Assembly (NCBI GenBank): GCA_030699825.1
Contig: JAUYKV010000032.1
Coordinates: forward strand, 1 to 64,000
Length of the DNA: 64,000 bases
Direction of reading: 5' to 3'
From: Pseudomonas sp.
Lineage (GTDB): Bacteria > Pseudomonadota > Gammaproteobacteria > Pseudomonadales > Pseudomonadaceae
The number at the start of each line of letters is the position of its first letter. Position 1 is the first letter of the stretch. The position numbers and the translations under genes are program-made. The notes beneath the pieces are model-generated. The model worked only from the letters and a program-made list of their open reading frames with translations, searched no databases and was not told where the DNA came from. This document shows positions 26,112-34,326 of the stretch, piece after piece.

Positions 26112-26666
26112 CTAAAAAAGCCAGGGAATAAACATTCGGCTGCGCTGCATATAGCGCCCATAGGCATCGCCGAAATAGACCTGGCACTCGGCCTCGTCGC
26201 GTTTGGCGGTAAGGTAGAGCATGCCACTGGCGAACAGTGCCAAGCCGACCGTCAGGCCATTGGCCTGCTTCCAGCAAATGCCCCATGCCAGCAATAGCAG
26301 CGAGCAATACAGTGGATGGCGGATGTAGCGAAAAATTCCGCTGCTGACCAGCTGCGAGGTGCGCTCGAAGGCGAACAGCTCGGCATCGTCGCGGCGGGCA
26401 TCGGGGCGGCCGGCGCTGCGCAACCGATGCAGGCCGAGAAATAGCACCAGCAGCGAGGCGAACAGCAGCGCCCAGGAGAGCAACTGGTGCGCCGCGAAGC
26501 GGTCGTCGAACCAGACCGGCGCGTTCGCCACCAGCAACCCCAACAGCGCCTCCCAGGCGAAGAAACGGTAAAAACCGTGGGAATGCGGGCGGCGCAACGA
26601 GCGCCAGGAAATCCCGATCAGCAATAGCGACCCCAACATCAATCCAAGCCCCTGCAACCACAGCAT
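26112..26666 (-). CDS. ICMT-like integral membrane methyltransferase
   Basis: A 184-residue membrane protein of the isoprenylcysteine methyltransferase/phospholipid methyltransferase type. Five or so helices are visible; the diagnostic C-terminal part is GIFRYIRHPLYCSLLLLAWG followed by AKRDEAECQVYFGDAYGRYM. In this family that region binds S-adenosylmethionine. It diverges from the dehydratase that heads the biosynthetic operon with 124 bases between starts, so a role in methylating that pathway's product or lipid is possible but unproved. Confidence 0.8.
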   Translation of the reverse strand: MLWLQGLGLMLGSLLLIGISWRSLRRPHSHGFYRFFAWEALLGLLVANAPVWFDDRFAAHQLLSWALLFASLLVLFLGLHRLRSAGRPDARRDDAELFAFERTSQLVSSGIFRYIRHPLYCSLLLLAWGICWKQANGLTVGLALFASGMLYLTAKRDEAECQVYFGDAYGRYMQRSRMFIPWLF

Positions 26667-26790
26667 TCACTCGCTCCTGTTATCCGTCCGCAGCAGCGGC
26701 CACGGCGCGCCGTCGACCGCCCCGGCCCCGCACTGCGAGACCTGCAGACCCTCTGTTACACTGCCGGCCCACCCGCAGCGACCGTACGCA

Positions 26791-27198
26791 ATGGACCGCA
26801 CTCAATTACAGCGCCTCCTGCCGCACCGGGGCCCGGCGCTCTGGCTCGACGGCCTGCTGGGACACGATGCCCAGAGCATCCGGGGCCTCAGCGCCTGGCA
26901 TCATCTGGCGGCCTTCGGCGCAGACGCCTCGCCCTGCCTGTTGTTCGAGGCGGCGGCGCAATTATGCGCGGCGCATGGTGCCTTATACGGCGACGACAGT
27001 GCCATTGAAATGGCCCTGATCGGCAAGCTCTCGCAGCTGCAGTTGCATCGCCAGCCCGACCGGCGTCAAGGCCCGCTGCTGGTCGCCGCCAGCCAGCAGG
27101 CGCTGAGCCCAGCCGGCGCGCTCTACGCCTTTAGCATCCACGCCGAGGAGCAATTGCTGCTCGATGGCAAACTCCTGCTGGTATTGGTCCGTGCTTGA
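26791..27198 (+). CDS. Hotdog-fold 3-hydroxyacyl-ACP dehydratase-like protein
   Basis: A 135-residue FabZ/ApeP-like hotdog protein and first gene of a six-gene operon. LLPHRGPALWLD carries His12, equivalent to the catalytic His of FabZ, and CLLFEAAAQLCAAHG carries Glu53. It would dehydrate a 3-hydroxyacyl chain on the ACP encoded downstream. No ketoreductase is in the cluster, so reduction would be supplied by general fatty acid enzymes. Its end overlaps the ABC ATPase start by 8 bases. Confidence 0.82.
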   Translation: MDRTQLQRLLPHRGPALWLDGLLGHDAQSIRGLSAWHHLAAFGADASPCLLFEAAAQLCAAHGALYGDDSAIEMALIGKLSQLQLHRQPDRRQGPLLVAASQQALSPAGALYAFSIHAEEQLLLDGKLLLVLVRA

Positions 27199-28075
27199 AT
27201 TACGCAACCTGAGCTATCGCTACCCCGGCGCCGCGCAACCGGCGCTGAGCGGCATCGACCTGCAATTGCGCAGCGGCGAATGCCTGGGCCTGCTCGGCAG
27301 CAACGGCGCAGGCAAGACCACCCTGCTCTCGCTGCTCAGCGGCGTGTTGCCGGCGCAGCAGGGGGAAATCCGCTGGCAGGGCGAGCGCAGCCTCGGCCTG
27401 GTGCCGCAACAACTGGCGTTCTATGCCGGGCTCAAGGTGCGCGAGAACCTCGAACTGTTCGCCGATCTCTATCGCCTGCGCGGCAACGAGCGCCGCCAGC
27501 GCCTGGAACTGTGCATCGCCTGCACCGACCTCGGCGACAAGCTGCAGCGGCGCAGCGACCGCCTCTCCGGCGGCGAACAGCGCCGGCTGAATTTCGCCAT
27601 CGGTCTGCTGCAACCGGCCGAACTCTATCTGTTCGACGAGGCCACCGTGGGGGTCGATACCAGCAGCCGGCAGATGCTGCTGAATGCGGTCGAGCAACTG
27701 GTCGCCGCCGGCAAGAGCGCGATCTACACCAGCCACTACCTGGACGAGGTCGAGCGGGTGGCGCAACGCATTCTGTTGTTGCATGAAGGCCAGGTACGCC
27801 TCGACCTGGACACCCGCCAACTGCTCGGCGATCGCCATGGGCTGCTGTTGGAATGGCCGCAGGCGGCGCCAGCGGGCCTGGATGCGCTGCTGGCGCGCCT
27901 GCAGCTGCAGGGCGAATTCCAGGCCAATGGCGTGCATATCGCCGTGTTGAATGGCGAGCAACTGCTGGAGATCACCCGTTTCGTCCAGGCCAAGGATGGC
28001 CTGCCCAGCCTGTTGCGTTTCGGTCGTCCATCGCTGGAACAGCTTTACCTGCGCCTCAACGGAGGTCGGCTATGA
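27191..28075 (+). CDS. ABC transporter ATP-binding protein
   Basis: A 294-residue ABC ATPase. GTG 27191 is used because the family N-terminus (VLELRNLSYRYPGA) begins there and upstream residues belong to the overlapping dehydratase. Walker A GSNGAGKTT is at about 36-44, the Q-loop LVPQQLAF, signature LSGGEQRR, Walker B LYLFDEAT and H-loop YTSHYLDEVE. This is the DrrA/NatA-like type that partners ABC-2 permeases in export of lipids or secondary metabolites. It is coupled by ATGA to the permease gene. Confidence 0.9.
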   Translation: MLELRNLSYRYPGAAQPALSGIDLQLRSGECLGLLGSNGAGKTTLLSLLSGVLPAQQGEIRWQGERSLGLVPQQLAFYAGLKVRENLELFADLYRLRGNERRQRLELCIACTDLGDKLQRRSDRLSGGEQRRLNFAIGLLQPAELYLFDEATVGVDTSSRQMLLNAVEQLVAAGKSAIYTSHYLDEVERVAQRILLLHEGQVRLDLDTRQLLGDRHGLLLEWPQAAPAGLDALLARLQLQGEFQANGVHIAVLNGEQLLEITRFVQAKDGLPSLLRFGRPSLEQLYLRLNGGRL

Positions 28076-29259
28076 GGTTATGGGCGCTGGTGCGCAAGGA
28101 AATCCGCCTGCTGTTGCGCGACCCCCATGCGCTGGCCGTGCTGTTTATCATGCCGACCCTGTTTCTGCTGCTGATGGCCGGCGCCATGTCCAGCTACCTG
28201 CAGGATCAGCCGCCGCCCATGCGCCTGGTGCTGGAAGTGCCGCAGCCCAGCGCTTCCAGCGAACTGTTCGAGGCCGCGTTGCTGGCTCAACTGAGCGGCA
28301 GCAGCCTGGTCGCAGCCAGCAGCGAGGCACTGCCGCGCATCAGCCTGGCTGCCGACTTCTCCGCCACCCTGCTGGAAGTGCCGCATCAAGGCCCGCATTT
28401 AAGCTACCCGGCGCAGACCGATGCGCAGACCCGCCAGCGCCTGCGCAGCGCGGCGACCATCGCCCTGGCGCAAACCCGCCTGCTCGCCTACCTGGAGGAC
28501 AGCGGCGCGATCGATCCCGATACACCCCTGCACGAGCGCCTCAAAATCGCCCGGCAACGCACCCAGAGCGAGATTACCGAGTTGCAGCTGCTGAGCAGCG
28601 GCAACCTCAGTGGTCGCGCCAATGCCAGCCAGCTGAGCGTGCCGGCCTGGCTGATCTTCGGCATGTTCTTCGTCATGCTGCCGATGGCCGCGGGCTTCCA
28701 GCGCGAACAGCAGAGCGGCACCCTGCTGCGTTTTCGCAGCATGGGCCTGAGCCTCAGCAGCCTGGTGCTGAGCAAGCTGCTGCCTTACCTGGCGATCAAC
28801 CTGTTGCAGTTCGTGCTGCTGCTGGCGCTGGGGGTTTACGGGCTGCCGGCGATCGGCCTGCCCGCGCTGAGCCTGCCCGGCAACCCGGCAGCCTACGCAG
28901 TACTGGCGCTCAGCCTGAGCCTGGCGACCTGCAGCCTCGGCCTGTTTCTCGCGGCGCTGGCGCGCAGCAGCGAGCAAGCGTTGTTGCTCGGCGGCGGGCT
29001 GAATATCATCCTCGCGGCCATCGGCGGCATCATGGTGCCGAAGAGCGTGATGCCCGAAGCAATGCGCCAACTGGCCGAAATTTCCCCGATGAGCTGGGCG
29101 CTGGACGCCTTTCTCACCCTGCTGGTGGGCCACGGTTCCCTGGCCGACATCGCCCCCTACTGCGCCCGCTTGCTGCTGTTCGCAGCGCTGCTGGGCGGCG
29201 GTGGGCTGCTTCTGTTCACTCGACGAGTACGGCAAACGCAATGGACCACACACTACTAG
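28072..29259 (+). CDS. ABC-2 type transporter permease
   Basis: A 395-residue ABC-2 permease. One N-terminal helix (LAVLFIMPTLFLLLMAGAM), a periplasmic region of about 150 residues, then five or more C-terminal helices from LIFGMFFVMLPMAAGF. The RKEIRLLLRDPHAL start and GTLLRFRSMGLS and NIILAAIGGIMVPKSVMP motifs fit the family. ATG 28072, with GGAGG upstream, overlaps the ATPase stop by ATGA. With that ATPase it should export the product of the surrounding biosynthetic genes. Confidence 0.88.
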   Translation: MRLWALVRKEIRLLLRDPHALAVLFIMPTLFLLLMAGAMSSYLQDQPPPMRLVLEVPQPSASSELFEAALLAQLSGSSLVAASSEALPRISLAADFSATLLEVPHQGPHLSYPAQTDAQTRQRLRSAATIALAQTRLLAYLEDSGAIDPDTPLHERLKIARQRTQSEITELQLLSSGNLSGRANASQLSVPAWLIFGMFFVMLPMAAGFQREQQSGTLLRFRSMGLSLSSLVLSKLLPYLAINLLQFVLLLALGVYGLPAIGLPALSLPGNPAAYAVLALSLSLATCSLGLFLAALARSSEQALLLGGGLNIILAAIGGIMVPKSVMPEAMRQLAEISPMSWALDAFLTLLVGHGSLADIAPYCARLLLFAALLGGGGLLLFTRRVRQTQWTTHY

Positions 29260-29507
29260 AACAACAACTCAAGCAGCTGCTGATTCGCGAGTGCGACAAG
29301 GAAGACGATATCGACTGGCAAAGCATCGCCGACGACGAGCCGCTGTTCGGTCGCGACAGCCGTATCCAGATGGACAGCCTGGATGCCCTGCAAGTGTCGC
29401 TGGCCTTGCAGCAGACCTACGGCGTGCGCATCGAAGGGGCTAAGGACGGCCGGCGCATCCTCAACAGCATCGCCAGCATCGCCGCCTTTATTCGGCAGCA
29501 GCAGTGA
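29241..29507 (+). CDS. Acyl carrier protein
   Basis: An 88-residue ACP. The phosphopantetheine attachment site is Ser46 in RIQMDSLDALQVSL, within a four-helix layout and an acidic N-terminal half (ECDKEDDIDWQSIADDEPLF). It overlaps the permease by 19 bases and its stop overlaps the ketosynthase start as GTGA. Comparable to DarC of dialkylresorcinol loci. It would carry the growing chain for the ketosynthase and the dehydratase. Confidence 0.88.
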   Translation: MDHTLLEQQLKQLLIRECDKEDDIDWQSIADDEPLFGRDSRIQMDSLDALQVSLALQQTYGVRIEGAKDGRRILNSIASIAAFIRQQQ

Positions 29508-30628
29508 CCCCGGTTTACCTGCAGCGCGGCGCATTGTGCAGCGCCCTGGGTGCGGATCTGCCCGCTGCGGCCCTGGCCCTGCGCAGCGGCGAACGGCCTC
29601 GCCCCGGGCAATTCGTGCTGCATGAGTTGCAGCAAGCGCGGCCCTATCTGAATGCCCTGGGCAGCGTCGCCGGCGAAACCCTCGAGCGACGCCTCGACCG
29701 CCTGCTGCACGAGACCCTCGGCGATGGCTCTCAGGAGCTGGACGACTGTTTGTTGATCGTCGCCAGCACCGGTCTGGATATCGCCGCGCGCGAAGTCCAG
29801 GTTGCTGCCGAGCAGGGCTTTCGACGCGACGAGCATTCCACCCCGCTCGACACCTTGGCCGGCGAGCTGCGCCAGCGTTGGGGTTTCGCCGAAGCCTTCA
29901 CCCTGAATACCGCCTGCACCAGCGCCGCCAATGGCCTGATTTACGGTGCGCGACTGGTCGCCAGTGGGCAATTCCGCCGGGTACTGGTGCTCGCCTTCGA
30001 AACCCCCAGCGCACTGGCCATGCAGGGCTTCGGCGCCCTCGACCTTACCAGCCGCAGCGCGCGCTACCGGCCTTTCCATCCCGAACGCGACGGCCTGATT
30101 CTCGGCGAAACCTATTCCTGCGCCCTGCTCGGCCTCGAGCCAGGCGATGCGCCGCTGGCGCGCCTGCTCGGCGGCTTCAGCGCCTGCGACACCAGCAGCC
30201 TGACCAGCACCCGCGAAGACGGCAGCCATATCGACGCGGTGATGCGCGCCGCCCTGCACAGCGCCGGGCGCGACGCCAGCGAGATCGATCTGGTCAAGCT
30301 GCACGGCACCGCCACCAGCGCCAACGACAACGCCGAAAGCAACGGCACGCGCAGTCTGTTCGGCGCGGCCATGCCGGCGCTCTGCGTGCTCAAACCCTGG
30401 CTCGGCCATACCCTCGGCGCCTGCGGCCTGAGCGAGACCCTGCTGCTGATCGAAGCACTGCGCCAGGGCCAGCTGCCGGCTGCGGACTACGCCGAGGACG
30501 CCATACTGCCCCTCGCCGCAGAGCCCTTCGGCACGGTCGACGACCTGCTGCTGGCGAATTTTTTCGGCTTCGGCGGCAATAACGCCAGCCTGGTATTGCA
30601 AGCCTGCCGAGCGGGAGAACAGCCATGA
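29504..30628 (+). CDS. Beta-ketoacyl-ACP synthase (KAS I/II type)
   Basis: A 374-residue thiolase-fold ketosynthase starting with GTG. Catalytic residues are all visible: Cys138 in NTACTSAANG, His267 in KLHGTATSANDNAESNG and His302 in PWLGHTLGACG. The family end is NFFGFGGNNASLVL. It is a little shorter than FabF (about 410). It would elongate ACP-bound chains with malonyl units. Coupled at both ends (GTGA before, ATGA after). The next gene encodes a shorter ketosynthase-like protein, an arrangement suggesting a heterodimer. Confidence 0.88.
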   Translation: MTPVYLQRGALCSALGADLPAAALALRSGERPRPGQFVLHELQQARPYLNALGSVAGETLERRLDRLLHETLGDGSQELDDCLLIVASTGLDIAAREVQVAAEQGFRRDEHSTPLDTLAGELRQRWGFAEAFTLNTACTSAANGLIYGARLVASGQFRRVLVLAFETPSALAMQGFGALDLTSRSARYRPFHPERDGLILGETYSCALLGLEPGDAPLARLLGGFSACDTSSLTSTREDGSHIDAVMRAALHSAGRDASEIDLVKLHGTATSANDNAESNGTRSLFGAAMPALCVLKPWLGHTLGACGLSETLLLIEALRQGQLPAADYAEDAILPLAAEPFGTVDDLLLANFFGFGGNNASLVLQACRAGEQP

Positions 30629-31182
30629 GAGTGGTCGCCGCCAGCGAAATCCGTGGCCAGGCCGCGAGCAGCGACAAACAGCTGAAAACCGCCCTGGGCC
30701 AGTGGCTGGACAGCCCGCCACGGCGCCTCGACCGCCTGATCCTGCAAGCCCTGCTCGGCGCCGCCGCCCTGAAGGATCAGGTGCGCAGCGATTGCGGCCT
30801 GTACCTGGCCGCGCGCTATCCGTCGCGGCCGACCATGGGCGCGCTGCTGGATGCGGTGTGCGTGCAGCACAAGCAGCCGAAACCCTTCGAGTTCGTCAAC
30901 AGTGTGAGCAACTCGGCCGGCTTCCATATCGCCCAGCAATTGGGCCTGGAAGGGCCGAACCTGTTTATCGGCGCCGGCGAGCGGGTCTGGGCGCAGCTGC
31001 TCAGCCTGGCCACGCTGGACCTGGACGAAGGCCTGGCCAGCCAGGCCTTGCTGTTGCTCTGCGATGAAGAGCACGACTTCTGCGTGCAAGCCGTGTTGCT
31101 GGAAGGCGGCGAAGGGCGCTTGCAGGTGAGCGACTTCGCCGGCCTGAGCGCCGGCGTGGCAGTGCGGCGATTGGAGCTATAG
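30625..31182 (+). CDS. Short ketosynthase-like protein without active-site Cys
   Basis: A 185-residue protein resembling the N-terminal half of a ketosynthase: RPTMGALLDAVCVQ, and FVNSVSNSAGFHIAQQLGLEGPN aligns with the nucleophile region, where a Ser/Asn replaces Cys. It lacks the two His of the C-terminal half. It could be a chain-length-factor-like partner of the preceding ketosynthase, comparable in idea to the short KS-like subunit of aryl polyene loci. Coupled to that gene by ATGA. Family placement is by eye. Confidence 0.7.
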   Translation: MRVVAASEIRGQAASSDKQLKTALGQWLDSPPRRLDRLILQALLGAAALKDQVRSDCGLYLAARYPSRPTMGALLDAVCVQHKQPKPFEFVNSVSNSAGFHIAQQLGLEGPNLFIGAGERVWAQLLSLATLDLDEGLASQALLLLCDEEHDFCVQAVLLEGGEGRLQVSDFAGLSAGVAVRRLEL

Positions 31183-31659
31183 AGCGTCCAACTGTGTAGG
31201 CGCCAGGGGGACGCCTAGTTCCATGCCCGCGAAACGCATCGCGGGCATGGCCCGCTCCTACAAGTACCTACAAGCCGATAGACGCAATTGCCCCCAGTTT
31301 GCTGCGCGACAGCGCGGCGTCTGGACGACGGGGGATCTCTTATCAAACAAGAAATAGCTCGTTGTTTTTACATGCGGAAATTAAACAAGTCGTACCGCAA
31401 ATACCGGCGTAACTCGTCCTCCGTAGGATGGTGTTGAGCGCAGCGATACCCATCAAGCGGTTTATGCCTGTACCTGCAGGCATGGCGAATATCCATGATG
31501 GGTTACGGCGCGGTTATTCTGCTGACAGCAGGTCAATTTGTGGGCGCCTAACCCATCCTACGATCTGCGCGACCGTGCGGCCGCGTTGTAGCCTGGATAA
31601 GCGCCAGCGCAATCCGGGAAAAACATCCGGGCTAACGCTGGCTTCAGTTCTGAACCACC
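31183..31659. other. Convergent gap filled by repeats
   Basis: No gene. It holds a hairpin CCATGCCCGCGA...TCGCGGGCATGG at 31223-31250, one complete 139-bp GTAGGATGG element at 31423-31561, and a partial GTAGCCTGGATAAGC unit at 31588-31634. Transcripts of both operons should end here; the AT-rich stretch at about 31340-31400 has no clear terminator. Confidence 0.6.
31423..31561. repeat. GTAGGATGG...CCATCCTAC element, copy 1
   Basis: A 139-bp unit with terminal inverted GTAGGATGG. Its reverse complement matches the element at 53982-54133 along most of the length, including GCGCCGTAACCCATCAT, ACAGGCATAAACCGC and TGATGGGTATCGCTGCGCTC. The two copies sit in opposite orientations 22 kb apart. Confidence 0.85.
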
Positions 31660-32670
31660 TCAGCCCTTGCGCTTGGCCCAGGCGCCCAATTCCTTCATCA
31701 GTGCGCGTTCCTGCAGGGCGATGGCGCGCAGGCGTTCGGCGATAGGGGCGAAATCCGGAGTTTCGCCCTTGTTGCGGCTGGCGCGCACGCAGGCCGAGGC
31801 GAATTGTCGCCAGTCGTCGCCGATCGCGGTCAGTTGCGTCGAGGCTTCGCACAGGCTGGCGGCGCCGATCTTCTCCCCGGCTTCCTGCAGGAAGCTGGCG
31901 TACATAAAGCGGAAGCCGGCGCCGCCGGTGCCGATTTCTTCCTGCATGCGCACGATATGGGTGAGGTACAGGCGGTTGTATTTGCTCTGCGCCGGGTCGA
32001 GTTTGGCGATGCGTTGGGCCAGGTGCTGGATACCGCGGATGCCGATCCAGGGCAGCGGCATGCCGTCGAGAATGCGCGTGGTCGACAGTACGCTGGTGCG
32101 GATCAGGCGCTCCCAGTCCTGCTCCAGCGGCACCTCGTCGAGCCAGTACATCAGGCCCTTGGCGGCCAGCGCGCCTTTGGCGAAGCGGGCTTTCTGCAAA
32201 TCCTCCGAAGCGCAGCGCACCGGGGCTTCGAACACCGGGTCGCTGAGCAGGTAATCGTTGCCCTCGCGCCCGTAGGCCAGCAGGTTGTGGGCATTGAAGT
32301 GGAAGCGCATCTCCGCCGGGAAATACGGCAACCAGAACACCGAGCTCTGCAAACCGGCCAGGCGTCCGTCATCCAGCGCCGCATTCAAGGCCAGGCGGCC
32401 CTGCTCGGGGTTGCCGAAGGTACGGCTATGCAGGCGCGCGCCCAGGCGTTTGCTCAGGGTCTTGATCAGATGCTTGGGCGGCATGCGATAGGCGATCAGC
32501 GGCATGCCGCTGAGTTTGACAATCGGCAGGTAGGCGAAGGCCAGACCGGACGCCAGGCCGAAGGCCATGGGCTCGCTCATGGGCAGGCCGGCGTGGGTCA
32601 GCAGGCTGGCCATCACGCCGCTTTCGCAGTGGGCGCTCTGCCGGTGCTGGAAATCAGGGAATGTGCTCAA
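31660..32670 (-). CDS. BtrH N-terminal domain / DUF4872 protein (putative acyltransferase)
   Basis: A 336-residue protein with the BtrH-N pattern at the start: HRQSAHCESGVMASLLTHAG then SEPMAFGLASGLAFAYLP, with Cys15 as likely nucleophile and His14 beside it. The rest fits DUF4872. In butirosin synthesis BtrH moves an acyl group from an ACP to an acceptor. Here it would take the chain from the cluster's ACP; the acceptor is unknown. The start is TTG 32670, as no ATG precedes the domain; the ribosome site is weak. Last gene of the darA operon, 67 bases after the preceding stop. Confidence 0.8.
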   Translation of the reverse strand: MSTFPDFQHRQSAHCESGVMASLLTHAGLPMSEPMAFGLASGLAFAYLPIVKLSGMPLIAYRMPPKHLIKTLSKRLGARLHSRTFGNPEQGRLALNAALDDGRLAGLQSSVFWLPYFPAEMRFHFNAHNLLAYGREGNDYLLSDPVFEAPVRCASEDLQKARFAKGALAAKGLMYWLDEVPLEQDWERLIRTSVLSTTRILDGMPLPWIGIRGIQHLAQRIAKLDPAQSKYNRLYLTHIVRMQEEIGTGGAGFRFMYASFLQEAGEKIGAASLCEASTQLTAIGDDWRQFASACVRASRNKGETPDFAPIAERLRAIALQERALMKELGAWAKRKG

Positions 32671-32737
32671 GTTGGTGCCCCGTTGCGCCGTGCGCAGGGC
32701 ACGGTTCGCGGAAGAAAATTGGTAGGTGACGACAGGC

Positions 32738-33145
32738 TCACGCCCTATCCCGCTGATAGCCGATCAATTGCTCGACGGGCAGGCCAAAGGCTTCTGCGTA
32801 GCGCGCCAGGACGGCGACCGACAAACGCCGGTAGATCGCCGGGCGGAAGTGTCGGCGGATGCGCCATTGCCACAACCCGCTGATCTGCGACAGCGCCAGC
32901 TCGTCGAGGCGGTAGCGGTACATCAGGCATTTCAGCGGTGACTGCTCGCCGCGCTGCCAGGCCTGCTGGGCCTCGGCTTCCTGCTCGCGCAACTCGGCCA
33001 CGGCCAACTGGGTGGCGTAGGCTTCCGGCTCCCAGCCGTCGCTCTGCGCACCCTGGTAATGGCCGCTGGCGTCCACCGCATAGACCAGCTTGCTGTGGCC
33101 GCCATAGGTGGAGCTGTGATCCTGGGGCACTTCATCGAGCTTCAT
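32738..33145 (-). CDS. Hypothetical 135-residue protein of the dar operon
   Basis: A soluble protein with N-terminal DHSSTYGGHSKLVYAVDASG, an acidic Gln-rich helix (about 40-65) and a basic C-terminal half (SQISGLWQWRIRRHFRP ... LARYAEAFGLPVEQLIGY). The last part could be a small helical DNA-binding or docking domain. I do not recognise it. Its start overlaps the end of darB by 14 bases, which argues for a function tied to the pathway. Confidence 0.65.
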   Translation of the reverse strand: MKLDEVPQDHSSTYGGHSKLVYAVDASGHYQGAQSDGWEPEAYATQLAVAELREQEAEAQQAWQRGEQSPLKCLMYRYRLDELALSQISGLWQWRIRRHFRPAIYRRLSVAVLARYAEAFGLPVEQLIGYQRDRA

Positions 33146-34307
33146 GGTCGTCTCCCTGATTGCCGACCACGGTCAGCTGCATGAAGGCGCTGGAGAATCG
33201 CCCGCTTTCCGGGACGTAACACAGCAGCCGCTGACCGCTGCGCAGACGGCCGCTGGCGAACAGTTCTTCGAGCATGATGAAGATCGAGGCCGCGCCGGTA
33301 TTGCCCTTGCTGGTCAGGTTGGTGAACCAGCGCTCCTGGGGAATCGGCAGGTCGATATTGGCCAGGCCCTCGGCCAGGCGCTCGCGGAAGTATTCCGAGG
33401 AATAGTGCGGCAGGAAGTAGTCGATATCGGCGACGCGCAATTCACGCCGCGCCATGATCCGCTTGAGCGTCTCTTCGACGGTGAACTTGACGATGTTTTC
33501 GTTGAGCAGCTTGACGTCCTGCTTGATCGCCATCACCGACAGGTTGTTGCGCGCCTCGCCGTCGAAGCGGCTCCAGCCCTGCAACTGGCCGTCCTGCATC
33601 TCGGCGCCGGCATACATGCACGGCGGCATGCTGTCGGCGAAGGACAGCACGTCGATCCAGTCGATACGCAGGCTCAGACCGCGGGCATTGGGCTGGCCCT
33701 GCAACCACACCGCGCCGGCGCCGTCGGAAAGCATCCAGCGCAGGAAATCCTTCTCGAAGGCGATCTCCGGCTGACTGTGCAGCTGTTCGACGCGGCTTTC
33801 GTATTCCGCGTCGAAATTACGCGCGAGCATCAGGCTGGAGGCCAGCTCCGAGCCGCAGGCCACGGCATTCTTGCTCTCGCCGCTGGCGACGCTGAGCCAG
33901 GCGTACTTCAAGGCGGTCATGCCGCACAGGCAGATGCCCGCGGTGGTCACCACCTCGCACGGCGGGTTGCCCAACTCACCTTGCAGCATCACCGCATGAC
34001 CCGGCATCAGCTGGTCCGGCGACGCGGTGCCGGCCACCAAACAATCCACATCGGCCAGGGCGAAACCGGGGCCGAGCAAGCCGCGCACCGCGGCGGCGCT
34101 GATCTGCGCATTATTCATGCTCGGCGCGCCGGTTTGCGGGTCTATGGCGTAATGCCGCTGCTGGATGCCGTTGCGCTTGAGCACCAGCTTGCGCGCCCGT
34201 GAGGGTTTGCCGCCGACCAGGCCGAGGCGTTCTTCCATCTGCTCGTTGCCGACCGGATCGTGCGGCAGGAACGCGCTGATGCGATTAATGAATACCGGTT
34301 GTACCAC
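33132..34307 (-). CDS. darB: Beta-ketoacyl synthase III-like enzyme DarB
   Basis: A 391-residue KAS III-fold enzyme matching the DarB type that joins two ACP- or CoA-bound chains in dialkylresorcinol synthesis. The nucleophile is Cys125 or Cys127 in TAGICLCGMTALKYAW; His is in FLPHYSSEYF and Asn in TSKGNTGAAS. Longer than FabH (about 320), as expected. Start is GTG 34307, preceded by an AGGA site; the earlier in-frame ATG would add 19 residues reaching into the darA stop region. It lies 19 bases after darA. Confidence 0.85.
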   Translation of the reverse strand: MVQPVFINRISAFLPHDPVGNEQMEERLGLVGGKPSRARKLVLKRNGIQQRHYAIDPQTGAPSMNNAQISAAAVRGLLGPGFALADVDCLVAGTASPDQLMPGHAVMLQGELGNPPCEVVTTAGICLCGMTALKYAWLSVASGESKNAVACGSELASSLMLARNFDAEYESRVEQLHSQPEIAFEKDFLRWMLSDGAGAVWLQGQPNARGLSLRIDWIDVLSFADSMPPCMYAGAEMQDGQLQGWSRFDGEARNNLSVMAIKQDVKLLNENIVKFTVEETLKRIMARRELRVADIDYFLPHYSSEYFRERLAEGLANIDLPIPQERWFTNLTSKGNTGAASIFIMLEELFASGRLRSGQRLLCYVPESGRFSSAFMQLTVVGNQGDDHEAR

Positions 34308-34326
34308 GCTAGATCCTCGGGTCACT

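Noticed and set aside
26791..31182. Plus operon considered as a full aryl polyene cluster
   Set aside because: It lacks ketoreductase, ammonia-lyase-like, acyltransferase and outer-membrane lipid-carrier genes; only dehydratase, ACP and ketosynthases match.
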